64,000 bases of DNA from Flavobacteriaceae bacterium (GCA_021647985.1 JAKITQ010000003.1:1-64000), one strand, 5' to 3'. Shown: positions 1 through 9,922, numbered from the stretch's first letter. Translations and numbers: made by a program. The notes: generated by a model from the sequence alone, not told the origin.

Positions 1-717
1 GTATTTTTGTTTTACATTTTAACACCTTTTATAACTCCAGCATTACCAGAAAGTAGATTGCAAATGTTATATTTTTACATCACCATTATACTTGCAATGG
101 CTATAGGTAGGTTATTGTACATTGGGTTAATACATTCTCCAAAATTTAAAAAATCGGTAATTGTAATAGCAGACGGAAATAGGATAACCGAAATAGCAGA
201 CGGACTAACAAAAGCAGATGGCAATTATAAAATAAAATACTATTTAAGTACTACGAAATCTGGAAACCCTAAAACAGATTTAAAAGAACTTTTTGAAAGT
301 AACTTATTAAAAGTAGTACAAGAAGAAGGAATACACGAAATAGTAGTAACGGAAAATTCAAAATTTTCATCATCAGAACTATATAATAGCTTACTTACCC
401 TTTTTAATTTAGGCTACAATATTAAAGATTATTCAGAAGTGTACGAAGAGTTAACAGGAAAAGTATTTGTGAGTTTTACAGATGCGGAGTTATATAAACA
501 ATTTCCGTTTAGTAAGTACAATAATAAACCATTGTATTTAGTGTATCAACGTGTTTTTGATATTTTAATTAGTAGCATAGGGTTATTTGTTTTGATGGTT
601 TTACTACCATTTATATTTGTTTTAAATTTAAAAACTATTGAAAATCTCTTTAACTTATTTAAGTGTATATACCTTGTATGTCGTTCTAGGCTTAACTGTT
701 TTGGTAGCACACATTAG
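1..717 (+). pseudogene. 5' remnant of a polyprenyl-phosphate sugar transferase (WcaJ-like), catalytic half missing
   Basis: The frame is open from the first base of the window, so the true start lies upstream. The translation has a membrane helix, a CoA-binding-like cytosolic domain, then the basic/aromatic stretch and hydrophobic helix (VFDILISSIGLFVLMVLLPF) that normally enters the catalytic transferase domain of WcaJ/exopolysaccharide glycosylphosphotransferases. Homology stops about base 630, just after that helix. The remaining 29 or so codons look random, and they overlap the next gene in another frame. The whole catalytic domain is therefore absent and the protein is probably non-functional. 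Such enzymes normally transfer the first sugar phosphate to undecaprenyl phosphate. The break looks like a deletion or rearrangement junction. Confidence 0.8.
592..619 (+). promoter_or_regulatory. Bacteroidota-type promoter inside the sugar transferase remnant
   Basis: TTG at 592-594, a 17-bp spacer and TATATTTG at 612-619 match the Bacteroidota sigma-A pattern (TTG-N17-23-TAnnTTTG). Transcription would start near 626, about a dozen bases before the TTG start codon of the sensor kinase. The bases also encode the last membrane helix of the truncated sugar transferase, so the match could be chance or a promoter captured at the junction. Confidence 0.5.
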
Positions 718-2686
718 TTGTAAAACAAATACGAACGATAAGGTTACAGTACATGATATTTTGGTAGATAGTACAACAGTTTGCCTTCAAAATGCCAAAA
801 ATAATAAGCTAAAACTAAAAAAGAGAATAGAATTTTTATACAAGGCCTATGTTGATAATAAGAGTCAAAAGAATGATTCTATTAAGAATAGTAATTTATT
901 GAAAATTGCATTTCAATTATATAATTTTAAGGATACCATCTTTTATAAAAAGATAAATAAAGAAGCACAAGATTTATCTTTACAAATTAAAGACACCTTA
1001 GCATTGGCGGAAACCTATTGGAATGATGCTATCCTTTATTCTGATAATGAAAAAATGGACCTTACTTTTTATAACTATTTTCAGGCCTATAAAAATTACG
1101 AGAGTGTTAATAATGAGTATTATGCTGCTAAGATGATGTATAATATGGGTTTTATTCAGTCACAGATTAAAGATTATACAGGAAGTGAAATTTCTACTTT
1201 TAAAGCCATTCAAAAATTTAATAAATTAGATAGAAACCTTAATTTATACAGGAGTTATAAGCTGTTAGGATCTGTTTTTAGAGATCTTGAAGAATACGAA
1301 AAAGCCTTGTTTTATCATAAAAAAGCTTTAACATATATAGAAAATATCAAAAATAATCAAATTTATATTGAAGGCAGTTTAAATGATATCGGTTTGGTTT
1401 ATCAAAAAAAAGGTGACTATAAAAAAGCTATTGAGTATTTTCAAAAGGTATTAATAAATAAAGATCTTAAACACAATAATGTATGGCATTACGCTAGAAT
1501 CATTGACAATATTGCTTACACTAACTTTCTAAGCGGAGATACAATAGATGTATTATTAAACTTTAAAAATGCGTTAACCATTAAAGATAGTTTAGGAAAT
1601 ATACCAGGTAGAATAGTTAGTAAATTGCATTTGGCAGAATTTTATGCAGCAAGGGGAGATACCATAACTGCAGTTAACAATGCTAAGGAATCTAATAAAT
1701 TGGCTATGCAATTAAATAATAATAGAGATGTATTAAAGTCTTTGTTATTACTTTCTAAAATTGACAAGGATGGTTCAAGTAGGTATTTGGAACAATACGT
1801 AACTTTAAGCGATAGTTTACAAGTAGAAGAAAGAAAATTAAGAGGTAAATTTACCAGAATACGTTTTGAAACAGATGTATATAAAGAAGAGACCGAAAAA
1901 CTGTCAGAACAGAGAATAATGATTGTTGCCATTAGTGTGGTAGTGGTGCTTATTATCTTTTTACTTTATTTTATTAAGGTGCAACATGCAAAAAATACGG
2001 CTTTAGAATTTGAAAAGGAACAACAAAAAGCCAAAGAAGAAATCTATGAGCTTGTGATTAAACAGCAGTCTAAGTTAGAAGAGGGACGATTAAATGAACG
2101 GCATAGAATTTCGGAAGATTTACATGACGGTGTATTGGGTAAGCTTTTTGGTACTCGATTGGGTTTGGGCTTTTTAGATGTTAAAGGCGATTCGGAAACC
2201 ATTACAAAACACAATGCTTTGATAGACGAATTACAAACCATTGAAAAAGAAATTAGAACCATATCTCATGAGTTAAAAAATGATATGTTTTCATCAGAGA
2301 TTAGTTTTATTGATTTGGTGGAAGATCTAATAAAAAACCAAAGTGAAATAGGAGAATTTCAATATGCTGTTTTATTTGATGAAAATATAAATTGGAAAAA
2401 TATCAACGAAAATATTAAAATTAATTGTTATAGAATCATTCAGGAAGCAATACAAAACATCAATAAATATGCGAATGCAAAAATGGTTCATTTAGAATTT
2501 AATTTGAATGAAGAGAAACTAAAATTAACTATTAAAGATAATGGCATTGGTTTTGATAAAAAGAAAATTAGAAGTGGAATTGGATTGAAAAACATGGAGT
2601 CGAGAATACATAAGATTAAGGGAGAATTTTTTATAAATACTGTTATAAATGAGGGAACTAATTTGATATTTATTATTCCTGTTTAA
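638..2686 (+). CDS. TPR-containing sensor histidine kinase (HisKA_3/NarX-type)
   Basis: A 682-aa membrane sensor. An N-terminal hydrophobic segment ends in Cys28 (HISC, a poor lipobox). It is followed by tetratricopeptide-like helices at about residues 60-390, a transmembrane helix at about 428-447 and a short coiled coil. A HisKA_3 dimerisation box follows, with His496 in the motif SEDLHDG, and then a HATPase_c domain with an N-box (EAIQNINKYA) and a G-box (DNGIGFDKK). The start is TTG, and no ATG is available in frame near the N terminus. The response regulator gene follows after 12 bp, so they form one operon and presumably one two-component pair. The periplasmic or outer TPR part is a likely protein-interaction sensor; the signal is unknown. 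Confidence 0.88.
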   Translation: MKISLTYLSVYTLYVVLGLTVLVAHISCKTNTNDKVTVHDILVDSTTVCLQNAKNNKLKLKKRIEFLYKAYVDNKSQKNDSIKNSNLLKIAFQLYNFKDTIFYKKINKEAQDLSLQIKDTLALAETYWNDAILYSDNEKMDLTFYNYFQAYKNYESVNNEYYAAKMMYNMGFIQSQIKDYTGSEISTFKAIQKFNKLDRNLNLYRSYKLLGSVFRDLEEYEKALFYHKKALTYIENIKNNQIYIEGSLNDIGLVYQKKGDYKKAIEYFQKVLINKDLKHNNVWHYARIIDNIAYTNFLSGDTIDVLLNFKNALTIKDSLGNIPGRIVSKLHLAEFYAARGDTITAVNNAKESNKLAMQLNNNRDVLKSLLLLSKIDKDGSSRYLEQYVTLSDSLQVEERKLRGKFTRIRFETDVYKEETEKLSEQRIMIVAISVVVVLIIFLLYFIKVQHAKNTALEFEKEQQKAKEEIYELVIKQQSKLEEGRLNERHRISEDLHDGVLGKLFGTRLGLGFLDVKGDSETITKHNALIDELQTIEKEIRTISHELKNDMFSSEISFIDLVEDLIKNQSEIGEFQYAVLFDENINWKNINENIKINCYRIIQEAIQNINKYANAKMVHLEFNLNEEKLKLTIKDNGIGFDKKKIRSGIGLKNMESRIHKIKGEFFINTVINEGTNLIFIIPV

Positions 2687-2698
2687 AACAAATAAGTT

Positions 2699-3376
2699 AT
2701 GATTACAAATTATACCGTATTAATTATTGATGATCACCCTTTGATCTCTAATGCATATGAAAGTGCTTTTAAACATATTAGCACAACAGACGAAAATTAT
2801 ACTTTTAGTATTGATATTGTTGATAATTGTGATAATGCCGTTCAAAAAATAAATATAGCTTCAAAAAAAGAAGGGATAGATATTATATTTTTAGATATGA
2901 GATTACCTCCATCATCTGACGGAAAAATTTTATCTGGTGAGGATTTGGGTATTTTAATAAATGAATTGTTGCCAGATTCAAAAATTATTGTTTCCACTAC
3001 TTTTAATGATAATTTCAGGGTAAATAGTATTTTGAAAAGTGTAAATCCAGATGGTTTTTTAATTAAAAATGATATTACACCGCAGGAGTTGGTAACCGCT
3101 ATTAAAACTGTAATCAGCAGTCCACCATATTATAGTAAATCGGTTTTAATGTCGCTTAGAAGGCAAGTTTCTAATGATTTTTCATTAGATAAAATTGATA
3201 GGCATCTGCTTTTTGAATTATCTATTGGTACAAAAATGACCGAATTACCAAATATTTTAATGATGTCATTAAGAGGTCTTCACAAAAGAAAAGAGCACTT
3301 AAAAGAAATTTTTGATATTACCGGTAGAGAGGATCGAGATTTGATTTTAATTGCAAAAGAAAAAGGATTTATTTGA
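2699..3376 (+). CDS. Response regulator, LuxR/NarL-like family
   Basis: A 225-aa partner of the upstream TPR kinase. The receiver domain has the acidic pair DD at residues 11-12, phospho-acceptor Asp66 (FLDMRLP) and the Lys of the LIKND motif. The loop after the phospho-acceptor is longer than usual (SSDGKILSGED). The C-terminal part (about 155-225) resembles a helix-turn-helix output domain, but the classical LuxR signature is weak, so the DNA-binding role is inferred from the kinase type. The gene is followed by 127 bp and a large surface protein gene, a possible but unproven target. Confidence 0.85.
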   Translation: MITNYTVLIIDDHPLISNAYESAFKHISTTDENYTFSIDIVDNCDNAVQKINIASKKEGIDIIFLDMRLPPSSDGKILSGEDLGILINELLPDSKIIVSTTFNDNFRVNSILKSVNPDGFLIKNDITPQELVTAIKTVISSPPYYSKSVLMSLRRQVSNDFSLDKIDRHLLFELSIGTKMTELPNILMMSLRGLHKRKEHLKEIFDITGREDRDLILIAKEKGFI

Positions 3377-3503
3377 AGGTTTTGTTCAAAATACAATTCA
3401 ATTATTATTTTGAGTATACCAAAACAAATGGGTAGCATATAATATTTAGCAGACTAGTTCGTTTTTTCATAGATATTTTGAAATAAAAAATAAACTAAAT
3501 TAT

Positions 3504-5966
3504 ATGTTAAGAATAATTCTCCCATTATTCATTTCTATATATACTATAGAATTATGTGCCCAATATACCGATGATTTTGAAAGGTATAATTACTCACAAA
3601 GACTTAGTTCTCAGTCATTAAATTGGATTACTTGGTCAGAAAACCCAACAGCTGGAACTGGTTATATAGTAGATGAAGATGGTATTGTTAGTAATACCGA
3701 TTTTCCAAATAATGGTGAATCTGTTCATTTTGCTAATTCTGGTAAACAAGCCATGTTTATTGGGAAATCTAATTTAGGATCTGTACCTCAAGATGTCGTT
3801 TTAAATTTACAAAACAAATCAACTGGTATTTGGAATTTATCATGGCAAATGTATATTCCTAAAAGAAGAAATAAGGCTTACTATAATTTTCAAGAATTTA
3901 CACCAATAAATGGTGTTGGTAATTGGGCTATTCAAGTTTATTTTAATGGTAGAGGAAGAGGTGAAATTCGAGACGATAGGGGAGGTTCAATAGTTAATTT
4001 TAATTATCCTTGGAGAGAATGGTTTGAACTACAGCATACTATTGATTTAGATAACGATACTATAAAAATTATGCTTATTTCAAATTCAGGATCTACAGAA
4101 ATTTACAATAGTTCATTTTTAAGTAATAATCAGTTTTTAGGTGGCGTTGATTTCTATGCTAATGGTCGTAGAAATAAATTTTATATAGATGATGTAGTTT
4201 TCGCAAAAAGCAATTTAGATAATAATGTATTTGTTTGGGATAATAATAGGTGGGAAGATATTTTAGGAAATCCATTATCTGGTAGCCCGGATTCATCGTA
4301 TGATGCAATTTTAAGAGACCAATTTACTGTAAATTCTGGTACTACATTAAATGCTTTAAATTTAATAATTGAAGGTAATGGTAGTTTAAACGTGTTAAAT
4401 GGTGCAAATGTGGAGGTTTCGGGTAACCTTAAAACAAGCTCAAGTAATAATAAAATAAAAATAGAAGATGGAGGCTCGTTTGTCATGTTGAATAATGATG
4501 CAAATATTGACTTGGTTGATAATAATAGTTTTGAGTATATAAGAAATTCAGCGGTTTTAACAAATGCATACGATTATACTTATTGGTCTTCTCCGGTAAC
4601 GGGAATCAATATTTCTAATTTAGGAATTTCAACTGTATATACCTTTAACACAGCCAATTATTTAGATTTATATTCGGGTAATGGGTATCCACAAACATCA
4701 GGTTCTCCAGATGATTTTGATGATAATGGTGATGATTGGCAATTAGCAAACGCTACAGATAATATAATTGAGGGTAAAGGGTACGCTGCTTTATCAGATG
4801 GATCAGAATCAATGCAAACCATTTCATTTAAAGGTATACCTAATAATGGATATATTACAGTTCCGGTATCTTTAAGTGGAAATAGCTTGAATACCGATGA
4901 TGATTGGAATTTAATTGGTAACCCATATCCATCTGCTATTGATGCAAGCGTATTGATAAATTCCAATATTAATATGAGTGGTACTTTATATTTTTGGACC
5001 CATAATACTAAATTAGGTGATGGCAGTAATATTGGCCCAGACGATAAAAATTATGATACCAATGATTATGCTTCATTTAATTTATCTGGAGGTGTTGCTG
5101 CAGGTTCGGGTGGAGAGATACCAAATGGATATATCGCTGCGGGTCAAGGTTTTTTTATGGAAGTAAATGACAATGGTGCGATTACTTTTAATAACGATAT
5201 GAGAGTTTTAAATACTGTTGATGAGAATACACAGTTTTATAAATCAACTAAAAATAAAAGTAAGATTATAAATAATGAGGTTGCGATTAATGAAAATAAA
5301 ATTTGGTTGAATTTTACCAATGAAAAGGGTGCATTTAGTCAATCTTTAATCGCTTTTACACCAAATGCCACCAATGGTTATGAGCCTAATTATGATGGCA
5401 CAAGAGCTAGTACCGAATTGAATTCAAAATTCTTTTCTGTTTTGGGTGAAAGAGAGTTAGCAATTCAAGGTAGATCAGAATTGAAACAAAGTGATCAAAT
5501 AATCTTGGGCTTCTATATTGCTAAGCCCGATGCTTTTGTTATTTCTATCAAAAAAATGGAAGGCTTAATAAAGAATGATAATATCGATATTTATTTAAAA
5601 GACCATGTATTGCATAAAGTTCATGATTTAAAATTATCTGATTATCATTTTAATGTATCTGAGGCGGGTAAAAATACAACCAGGTTTACATTGCAATTCG
5701 AGAATATGGCATCAAAAGAAAACGATATAGAGCATGCTAAAAGTTTATCTGTTGTTAATCAAGAAAATAGATTTAAAATTGACACAAATGAAAAAGTTTC
5801 AAGAATATTTTTGTATGATATTTTTGGCAGGTTATTGATTCAGGAAACACCCAATAGCAAAAGTTTTTATTTAGAGAATAGCAGTATTAAAAAAGGAACT
5901 TTAATCATTGTACAGGTACAATTAGAAACGGGTATTGTTTTAAATAAAAAAATTATTAGGTATTAA
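3504..5966 (+). CDS. Secreted surface protein with C-terminal type IX-like sorting domain
   Basis: 820 aa with a signal peptide (cleavage probably after LCAQ near residue 20). Residues about 25-235 form a beta-rich region like a concanavalin/LamG-type domain (WSWQMYIP-like and FYIDDVVF motifs). Residues 240-340 are a short beta-helix-like stretch, followed by a repetitive Asn/Asp/Gly-rich region with WNLIGNPYPS, a phrase common in flavobacterial surface proteins. The last 75 or so residues (FLYDIFGRLL ... GTLIIVQVQ) resemble the type IX secretion C-terminal sorting domain. Function beyond surface display is not recognisable; binding of a polymer is a guess. It ends 6 bp from the convergent channel gene. 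Confidence 0.8.
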   Translation: MLRIILPLFISIYTIELCAQYTDDFERYNYSQRLSSQSLNWITWSENPTAGTGYIVDEDGIVSNTDFPNNGESVHFANSGKQAMFIGKSNLGSVPQDVVLNLQNKSTGIWNLSWQMYIPKRRNKAYYNFQEFTPINGVGNWAIQVYFNGRGRGEIRDDRGGSIVNFNYPWREWFELQHTIDLDNDTIKIMLISNSGSTEIYNSSFLSNNQFLGGVDFYANGRRNKFYIDDVVFAKSNLDNNVFVWDNNRWEDILGNPLSGSPDSSYDAILRDQFTVNSGTTLNALNLIIEGNGSLNVLNGANVEVSGNLKTSSSNNKIKIEDGGSFVMLNNDANIDLVDNNSFEYIRNSAVLTNAYDYTYWSSPVTGINISNLGISTVYTFNTANYLDLYSGNGYPQTSGSPDDFDDNGDDWQLANATDNIIEGKGYAALSDGSESMQTISFKGIPNNGYITVPVSLSGNSLNTDDDWNLIGNPYPSAIDASVLINSNINMSGTLYFWTHNTKLGDGSNIGPDDKNYDTNDYASFNLSGGVAAGSGGEIPNGYIAAGQGFFMEVNDNGAITFNNDMRVLNTVDENTQFYKSTKNKSKIINNEVAINENKIWLNFTNEKGAFSQSLIAFTPNATNGYEPNYDGTRASTELNSKFFSVLGERELAIQGRSELKQSDQIILGFYIAKPDAFVISIKKMEGLIKNDNIDIYLKDHVLHKVHDLKLSDYHFNVSEAGKNTTRFTLQFENMASKENDIEHAKSLSVVNQENRFKIDTNEKVSRIFLYDIFGRLLIQETPNSKSFYLENSSIKKGTLIIVQVQLETGIVLNKKIIRY

Positions 5967-5972
5967 TCTATT

Positions 5973-6788
5973 TTAAATTTTCTCACCGCATTTATAACAA
6001 AAAGTAGCATCATCATTATGCCTTTCCGTAGAGCAATTCGGACAAGCTTGTGTATTCGTGCTTACCTTTTGTTTTACAATTTCTGCCGTAATAATTCCTG
6101 TTGGAATTGCAATGACACCATAACCCAAAATCATCACCATACTGGCAATAAATTGTCCTAGTCCTGTTTGTGGTGCAATATCTCCATAACCAACAGTGGT
6201 TAAGGTTACTATGGCCCAATAAATCCCTTTTGGAATACTTGTAAAACCACTTTTGTCACCTTCAATTAAATACATAACAGTTCCTATTATTATACAAATA
6301 ACCAACACTGCTGAGATAAAAACAGAAATTTTATACTTACTTTCCTTTAAAGCTTTTCTTAAATTGTTTGTAGCTCCAACAAACCGTACTAATTTTAATA
6401 TTCTAAATACCCTTAGTAACCGCAATGCCCTTAATGCTACCAAAGCATGAGCACCTCCAAATACTAACGATAAGTATTTTGGAATAGTAGATAACAAATC
6501 AATAACACCATAAAAACTAAAGATATATTTTTTAGGTTGCCTTACACTTATTATTCTAAGTATATATTCAATGGTAAAAAATACAGTAATCACCCATTCT
6601 GAAATGTTAAAAAAAGAATGGTATTTGGCATCAAGTTCAGCGATGCTCTCTAACATAACCAAAGCAATACTCGCCAATATTGCCCATAACAATATAATAT
6701 CAAAAAATTTACCAGGTTTTGTATCTGCTTCGTATATTACTTGGTGGATTTTATCTTGCCAGTTTTTGTTTTTAGATGTGTTAGTCAA
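5973..6788 (-). CDS. Voltage-gated-type potassium channel with C-terminal zinc ribbon
   Basis: 271 aa with six membrane segments. S4 (residues about 117-137) has basic residues every third position (R120, R123, R126, R129, K132, R135), the pattern of a voltage sensor. The pore loop holds the selectivity filter TVGYGD at 198-203. After S6 the protein ends in a zinc-ribbon-like CxxC...CxxC motif (CPNC at about 249 and CYKCGEKI at the end). This matches prokaryotic Kv-like ion transport proteins of the inner membrane. The zinc ribbon may be a ligand or assembly module. Single gene, convergent with the surface protein gene. Confidence 0.92.
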   Translation of the reverse strand: MTNTSKNKNWQDKIHQVIYEADTKPGKFFDIILLWAILASIALVMLESIAELDAKYHSFFNISEWVITVFFTIEYILRIISVRQPKKYIFSFYGVIDLLSTIPKYLSLVFGGAHALVALRALRLLRVFRILKLVRFVGATNNLRKALKESKYKISVFISAVLVICIIIGTVMYLIEGDKSGFTSIPKGIYWAIVTLTTVGYGDIAPQTGLGQFIASMVMILGYGVIAIPTGIITAEIVKQKVSTNTQACPNCSTERHNDDATFCYKCGEKI

Positions 6789-6894
6789 TGGATATTAGTT
6801 TTTCTAAAGTTATTAAACTATTTTGAGTTTTTATAATTTGATTAATAAAAAATTTAATTAACTGCACTTTGCTCATTTTAAAACAGGTTGATTT

Positions 6895-7974
6895 TTAATA
6901 TCTAATTATTTTTTCTACAGAATTATGCTTTAAATATTTTATAATAATATCATTTTGAATATCTGTGGTTATTGATGATGTTATCAATTTTTTCAAAATC
7001 TCTAAATTACTTATTTGGTATCCTAAATTGGTAAATGCATACCCTTTGTAACAATTTTCTTCTATAAGTATAACCGATTTTTCTAATAAATCCCTGCCTT
7101 TATCAATAAGTATCATATTCGGGTTACTAAAATTGGTATATTGTATTTTAGTTTTTTGAGCCTTGTTGTATTTAGGTTTATGCGTTTTTAATTCTTCTTG
7201 ATATTTTAAAAGAGCAACCAATTCGCTTCCAGTTACGTCAAAGGTAACCGACACCAATTCCTTTTGTAAAGATCTCGCTTTTTTTGAACTGCGTAAAAAA
7301 ACCTGATTAACAATTTTTTTAATATTCTTTCCTTGACCAATATACATGATATCTCCAGAGTATCTATGAAAATAAAAAACACCAGTTTTTGTTGGTAATT
7401 CATCAAGTAATGTGAGTAATTTTTTAGATAAATCTCTTTGGTTACCCGATTTTATTGTGCTTTTTATGATTGTTTTTTCGGTATCTTTTTGTAATAAAAT
7501 TTCTAGTAATTTAACCGTAGCCAAAGCATCACCATTGGCTCTATGTCTATCGGTTACCGGAATTCCAATAGTTCGACATAATTTCCCTAAGCTATACGAT
7601 TCAAGATCCGGAATTAACTTTTTACTCAATTCAACCGTACACAAAGTTGGCATTTCAAATGGGTAGCCCAACCTCCTGAATTCTGAGCGAAGTATGCGAT
7701 AATCAAAACTTGCATTATGAGCAACCAAAGTACAATCGTTAGTTATTTCAATTATTCGTTTGGCAACTTCATGAAATTTAGGTGCATTTCTAAGCATTTT
7801 ATTGTTGATACCTGTTAGATTAACAACAAAGGGTTGAATTTCCTTTTCAGGATTTACCAAGCTAATAAAAGAATCAATTACATCGTTACCATCAAATTTA
7901 TGTATAGCAATTTCTGTAATTCCTTCTTCATTGTATTTACCACCAGTGGTTTCTATGTCGATTATAACGTACAA
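6895..7974 (-). CDS. DEDDh exonuclease fused to a GIY-YIG nuclease domain
   Basis: 359 aa. Residues 1-165 form an exonuclease of the DnaQ/epsilon type: D6 and E8 in DIETTG, the NASFDY motif, and HRANGDALAT carrying the final His and Asp, hence DEDDh. Residues about 195-280 form a UvrC/Cho-type GIY-YIG domain (GVFYFHR ... IMYIGQGKNI). The combination is known in Bacteroidota as a DNA polymerase III epsilon-like/excinuclease hybrid, with a likely role in DNA repair. The C-terminal 80 residues have no recognised motif. The gene starts 11 bp after the M28 peptidase gene and is probably cotranscribed with it. Confidence 0.88.
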   Translation of the reverse strand: MYVIIDIETTGGKYNEEGITEIAIHKFDGNDVIDSFISLVNPEKEIQPFVVNLTGINNKMLRNAPKFHEVAKRIIEITNDCTLVAHNASFDYRILRSEFRRLGYPFEMPTLCTVELSKKLIPDLESYSLGKLCRTIGIPVTDRHRANGDALATVKLLEILLQKDTEKTIIKSTIKSGNQRDLSKKLLTLLDELPTKTGVFYFHRYSGDIMYIGQGKNIKKIVNQVFLRSSKKARSLQKELVSVTFDVTGSELVALLKYQEELKTHKPKYNKAQKTKIQYTNFSNPNMILIDKGRDLLEKSVILIEENCYKGYAFTNLGYQISNLEILKKLITSSITTDIQNDIIIKYLKHNSVEKIIRY

Positions 7975-7985
7975 ATTATAAGGTA

Positions 7986-8993
7986 TTATTTTTTGTCAAC
8001 AACCAATCTATTTTCTCTGTTGGCTATTTCCCAGGCAGTATAAAATACCAATTGGGCTCTTTTCGCCAATATTTCATAATTTATTTTATCTGCAGTATCT
8101 GTAGTTTTATGGTAGTCTTCATGAACACCATTAAAATAAAAAATTACCGGAATATTGTTTTTTGCAAAATTATAATGATCTGATCTATAATAAAATCTAT
8201 TAGGATCATTTTCATCATTAAAGGTATAGTCTAATTTTAATTGGCTGTATTTTTTATTGGTTTGTTCTGATAATTTATGCAATTCACTACTCAATTTATC
8301 AGCACCAATTAGGTATATATAATTAGGTTTATCTTCATGTTTTTTATCAACTCGCCCAACCATATCAATATTTAAATTAACGACCGTATTTTCTAAAGGG
8401 AATAATGGGTGCGATGTATAGTATTTAGACCCATATAACCCTTCTTCTTCTCCCGTCAGATTTAAAAATAAAATAGATCTTTTTGGTCCATAGCCGTCTT
8501 TTTTTGCTTTTTGAAAGGCTTGGGCAATTTCTAAAACCGCAGAAGTACCTGATGCGTCGTCATCGGCACCGTTAAAAACTTCTTCTCCATCCATACCTAA
8601 ATGATCGTAATGTGCAGATATTACAATAATTTCATCTGGTTTTTCGCTTCCGCTGATATAGGCAACTACATTTTCAGAATCTGCATTTGACTTGCCATTA
8701 AAAAATGCTTTGGGTATTTCTTGCAAATAATTATCATGCCCTTCGGGTGCTTTTAACCCTAAGTTCTTGTAAAATGCAGTGATATAGTTGGCGGCCATTT
8801 TTTGACCTTTTTCCCCGGTTCTTCTTCCTTCTAAAATATCTGAAGCAAGAATATAAAGATGTTCTTTAATATCTTTGGCCTTAATTTCTGCAGCATATTT
8901 ATTTTTTACAGAATCGTCATTTAAACTTAATTGTTTATTTGAACCACATGATATTAACAAGACAGATATGGCTAGAATAATAATATTTTTCAT
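7986..8993 (-). CDS. M28-family zinc metallopeptidase, lipoprotein
   Basis: 335 aa with a lipoprotein signal (LLISC, Cys16). It has the M28 metal ligands and catalytic residues: SAHYDHLG (His, Asp), GADDDASGT (Asp), LTGEEEGLYGS (catalytic Glu and metal Glu), NIDMVGR (Asp) and a late His in HEDYHKTTDT. A PA-like insert is absent. It is probably an aminopeptidase anchored in the envelope, acting on peptides in the periplasm or at the surface. A -7-like box lies at 9020-9027 on the minus strand. It is the first gene of a two-gene unit with the exonuclease fusion. Confidence 0.92.
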   Translation of the reverse strand: MKNIIILAISVLLISCGSNKQLSLNDDSVKNKYAAEIKAKDIKEHLYILASDILEGRRTGEKGQKMAANYITAFYKNLGLKAPEGHDNYLQEIPKAFFNGKSNADSENVVAYISGSEKPDEIIVISAHYDHLGMDGEEVFNGADDDASGTSAVLEIAQAFQKAKKDGYGPKRSILFLNLTGEEEGLYGSKYYTSHPLFPLENTVVNLNIDMVGRVDKKHEDKPNYIYLIGADKLSSELHKLSEQTNKKYSQLKLDYTFNDENDPNRFYYRSDHYNFAKNNIPVIFYFNGVHEDYHKTTDTADKINYEILAKRAQLVFYTAWEIANRENRLVVDKK

Positions 8994-9019
8994 TGATGTT
9001 TTTTATATTTTATCGACTT

Positions 9020-9027
9020 CAAAAGTA
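9020..9027 (-). promoter_or_regulatory. -7 box for the M28 peptidase operon
   Basis: CAAAAGTA on the plus strand reads TACTTTTG on the minus strand, a full match to TAnnTTTG, 27 bases before the start codon. Confidence 0.45.
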
Positions 9028-9125
9028 GCAATTTATTATGGAGCAAATAAAAGAATATAAAAATGAATAGTTTTGTTAGTGAAAGATTTCGAATTTCTAG
9101 TTTTTAATATTCACTTTTTGGGCAT

Positions 9126-9920
9126 TCATTTAATTTTTATTATTTTAAATTGTTTACTTTTTTTGTCGAAATGAATGGTATTACTATCAAAAATTTGATT
9201 GATTTTATCGTTTTCAATTAAATAATCAGGTGCACCTGAAATCAATTCGGTATCGGTCATTAACCAAAGAGTATTTGCCATTTGAATAGCCAATTGAATT
9301 TCGTGTGTTGAAATTAATATAGTTTTATTCAATTTTTCTGCCAAGTATTTTAATAAAATAAAGGTCTCTATTTTGTGCTGAATATCTAAATGTGCAGTGG
9401 GTTCATCTAAAATTATAATATCGGTATTCTGAGCTAAAGCTCTACATATCATAACTCTTTGTAATTGCCCATCACTTAATTCATCACATCTTTTATTTAT
9501 TAATTTTTGCAAATGGGTTTGTTCTATCGCCAAATTAATTTGATGGATATCCTCTTTTGTTAATGTACCTATCCAATTGGTATATGGTTGTCTGCCTAAA
9601 GCAATTAATTCATATACGGTTAGATTATTTGGCGGAATTTTCTCGGTTAAAACCAAACTGATATTTTTAGCTAAAGTATTTATATCTATTTGCTCAAGAT
9701 CTACATTGTTTATCTTTATAATTCCAGATAATTTTGGTTGCACTTGGGTCAATGTTCTTAATAAAGTAGATTTTCCAATACCATTTTTGCCTAACAAACA
9801 AACCAATTTTCCTTTAGAAAGGTTTAAATTTAAGTTTGTTGCGATAATACTTTCCTCCTTTTTAGATTTATATCCTATACTTAAATTTTCGGTTACGAGT
9901 ATGTTTTTTTCTACTTTCAA
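9126..9920 (-). CDS. btuD: ABC transporter ATP-binding protein, cobalamin/iron-siderophore type (BtuD-like)
   Basis: About 264 aa. It has Walker A (GKNGIGKST), a Q-loop, the signature LSDGQLQR, Walker B (IIILDEPTAHLD) and the H-loop (ISTHE). It energises the permease encoded just upstream. I placed the start at TTG 9920, two bases after the btuC stop. The frame also stays open to a TTG at 9959, which would add 13 Lys/Glu-rich residues and overlap btuC by 37 bp. Third gene of the btuF-btuC-btuD group. Sequence alone cannot separate B12 from haem or siderophore importers; the divergent riboswitch and BtuB/BtuG genes support B12. Confidence 0.85.
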   Translation of the reverse strand: MKVEKNILVTENLSIGYKSKKEESIIATNLNLNLSKGKLVCLLGKNGIGKSTLLRTLTQVQPKLSGIIKINNVDLEQIDINTLAKNISLVLTEKIPPNNLTVYELIALGRQPYTNWIGTLTKEDIHQINLAIEQTHLQKLINKRCDELSDGQLQRVMICRALAQNTDIIILDEPTAHLDIQHKIETFILLKYLAEKLNKTILISTHEIQLAIQMANTLWLMTDTELISGAPDYLIENDKINQIFDSNTIHFDKKSKQFKIIKIK

Positions 9921-9922
9921 AT

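Noticed and set aside
6016-6219. 67-aa frame on the minus strand inside the K+ channel gene
   Set aside because: Out-of-frame shadow of the channel coding sequence with no independent signal.
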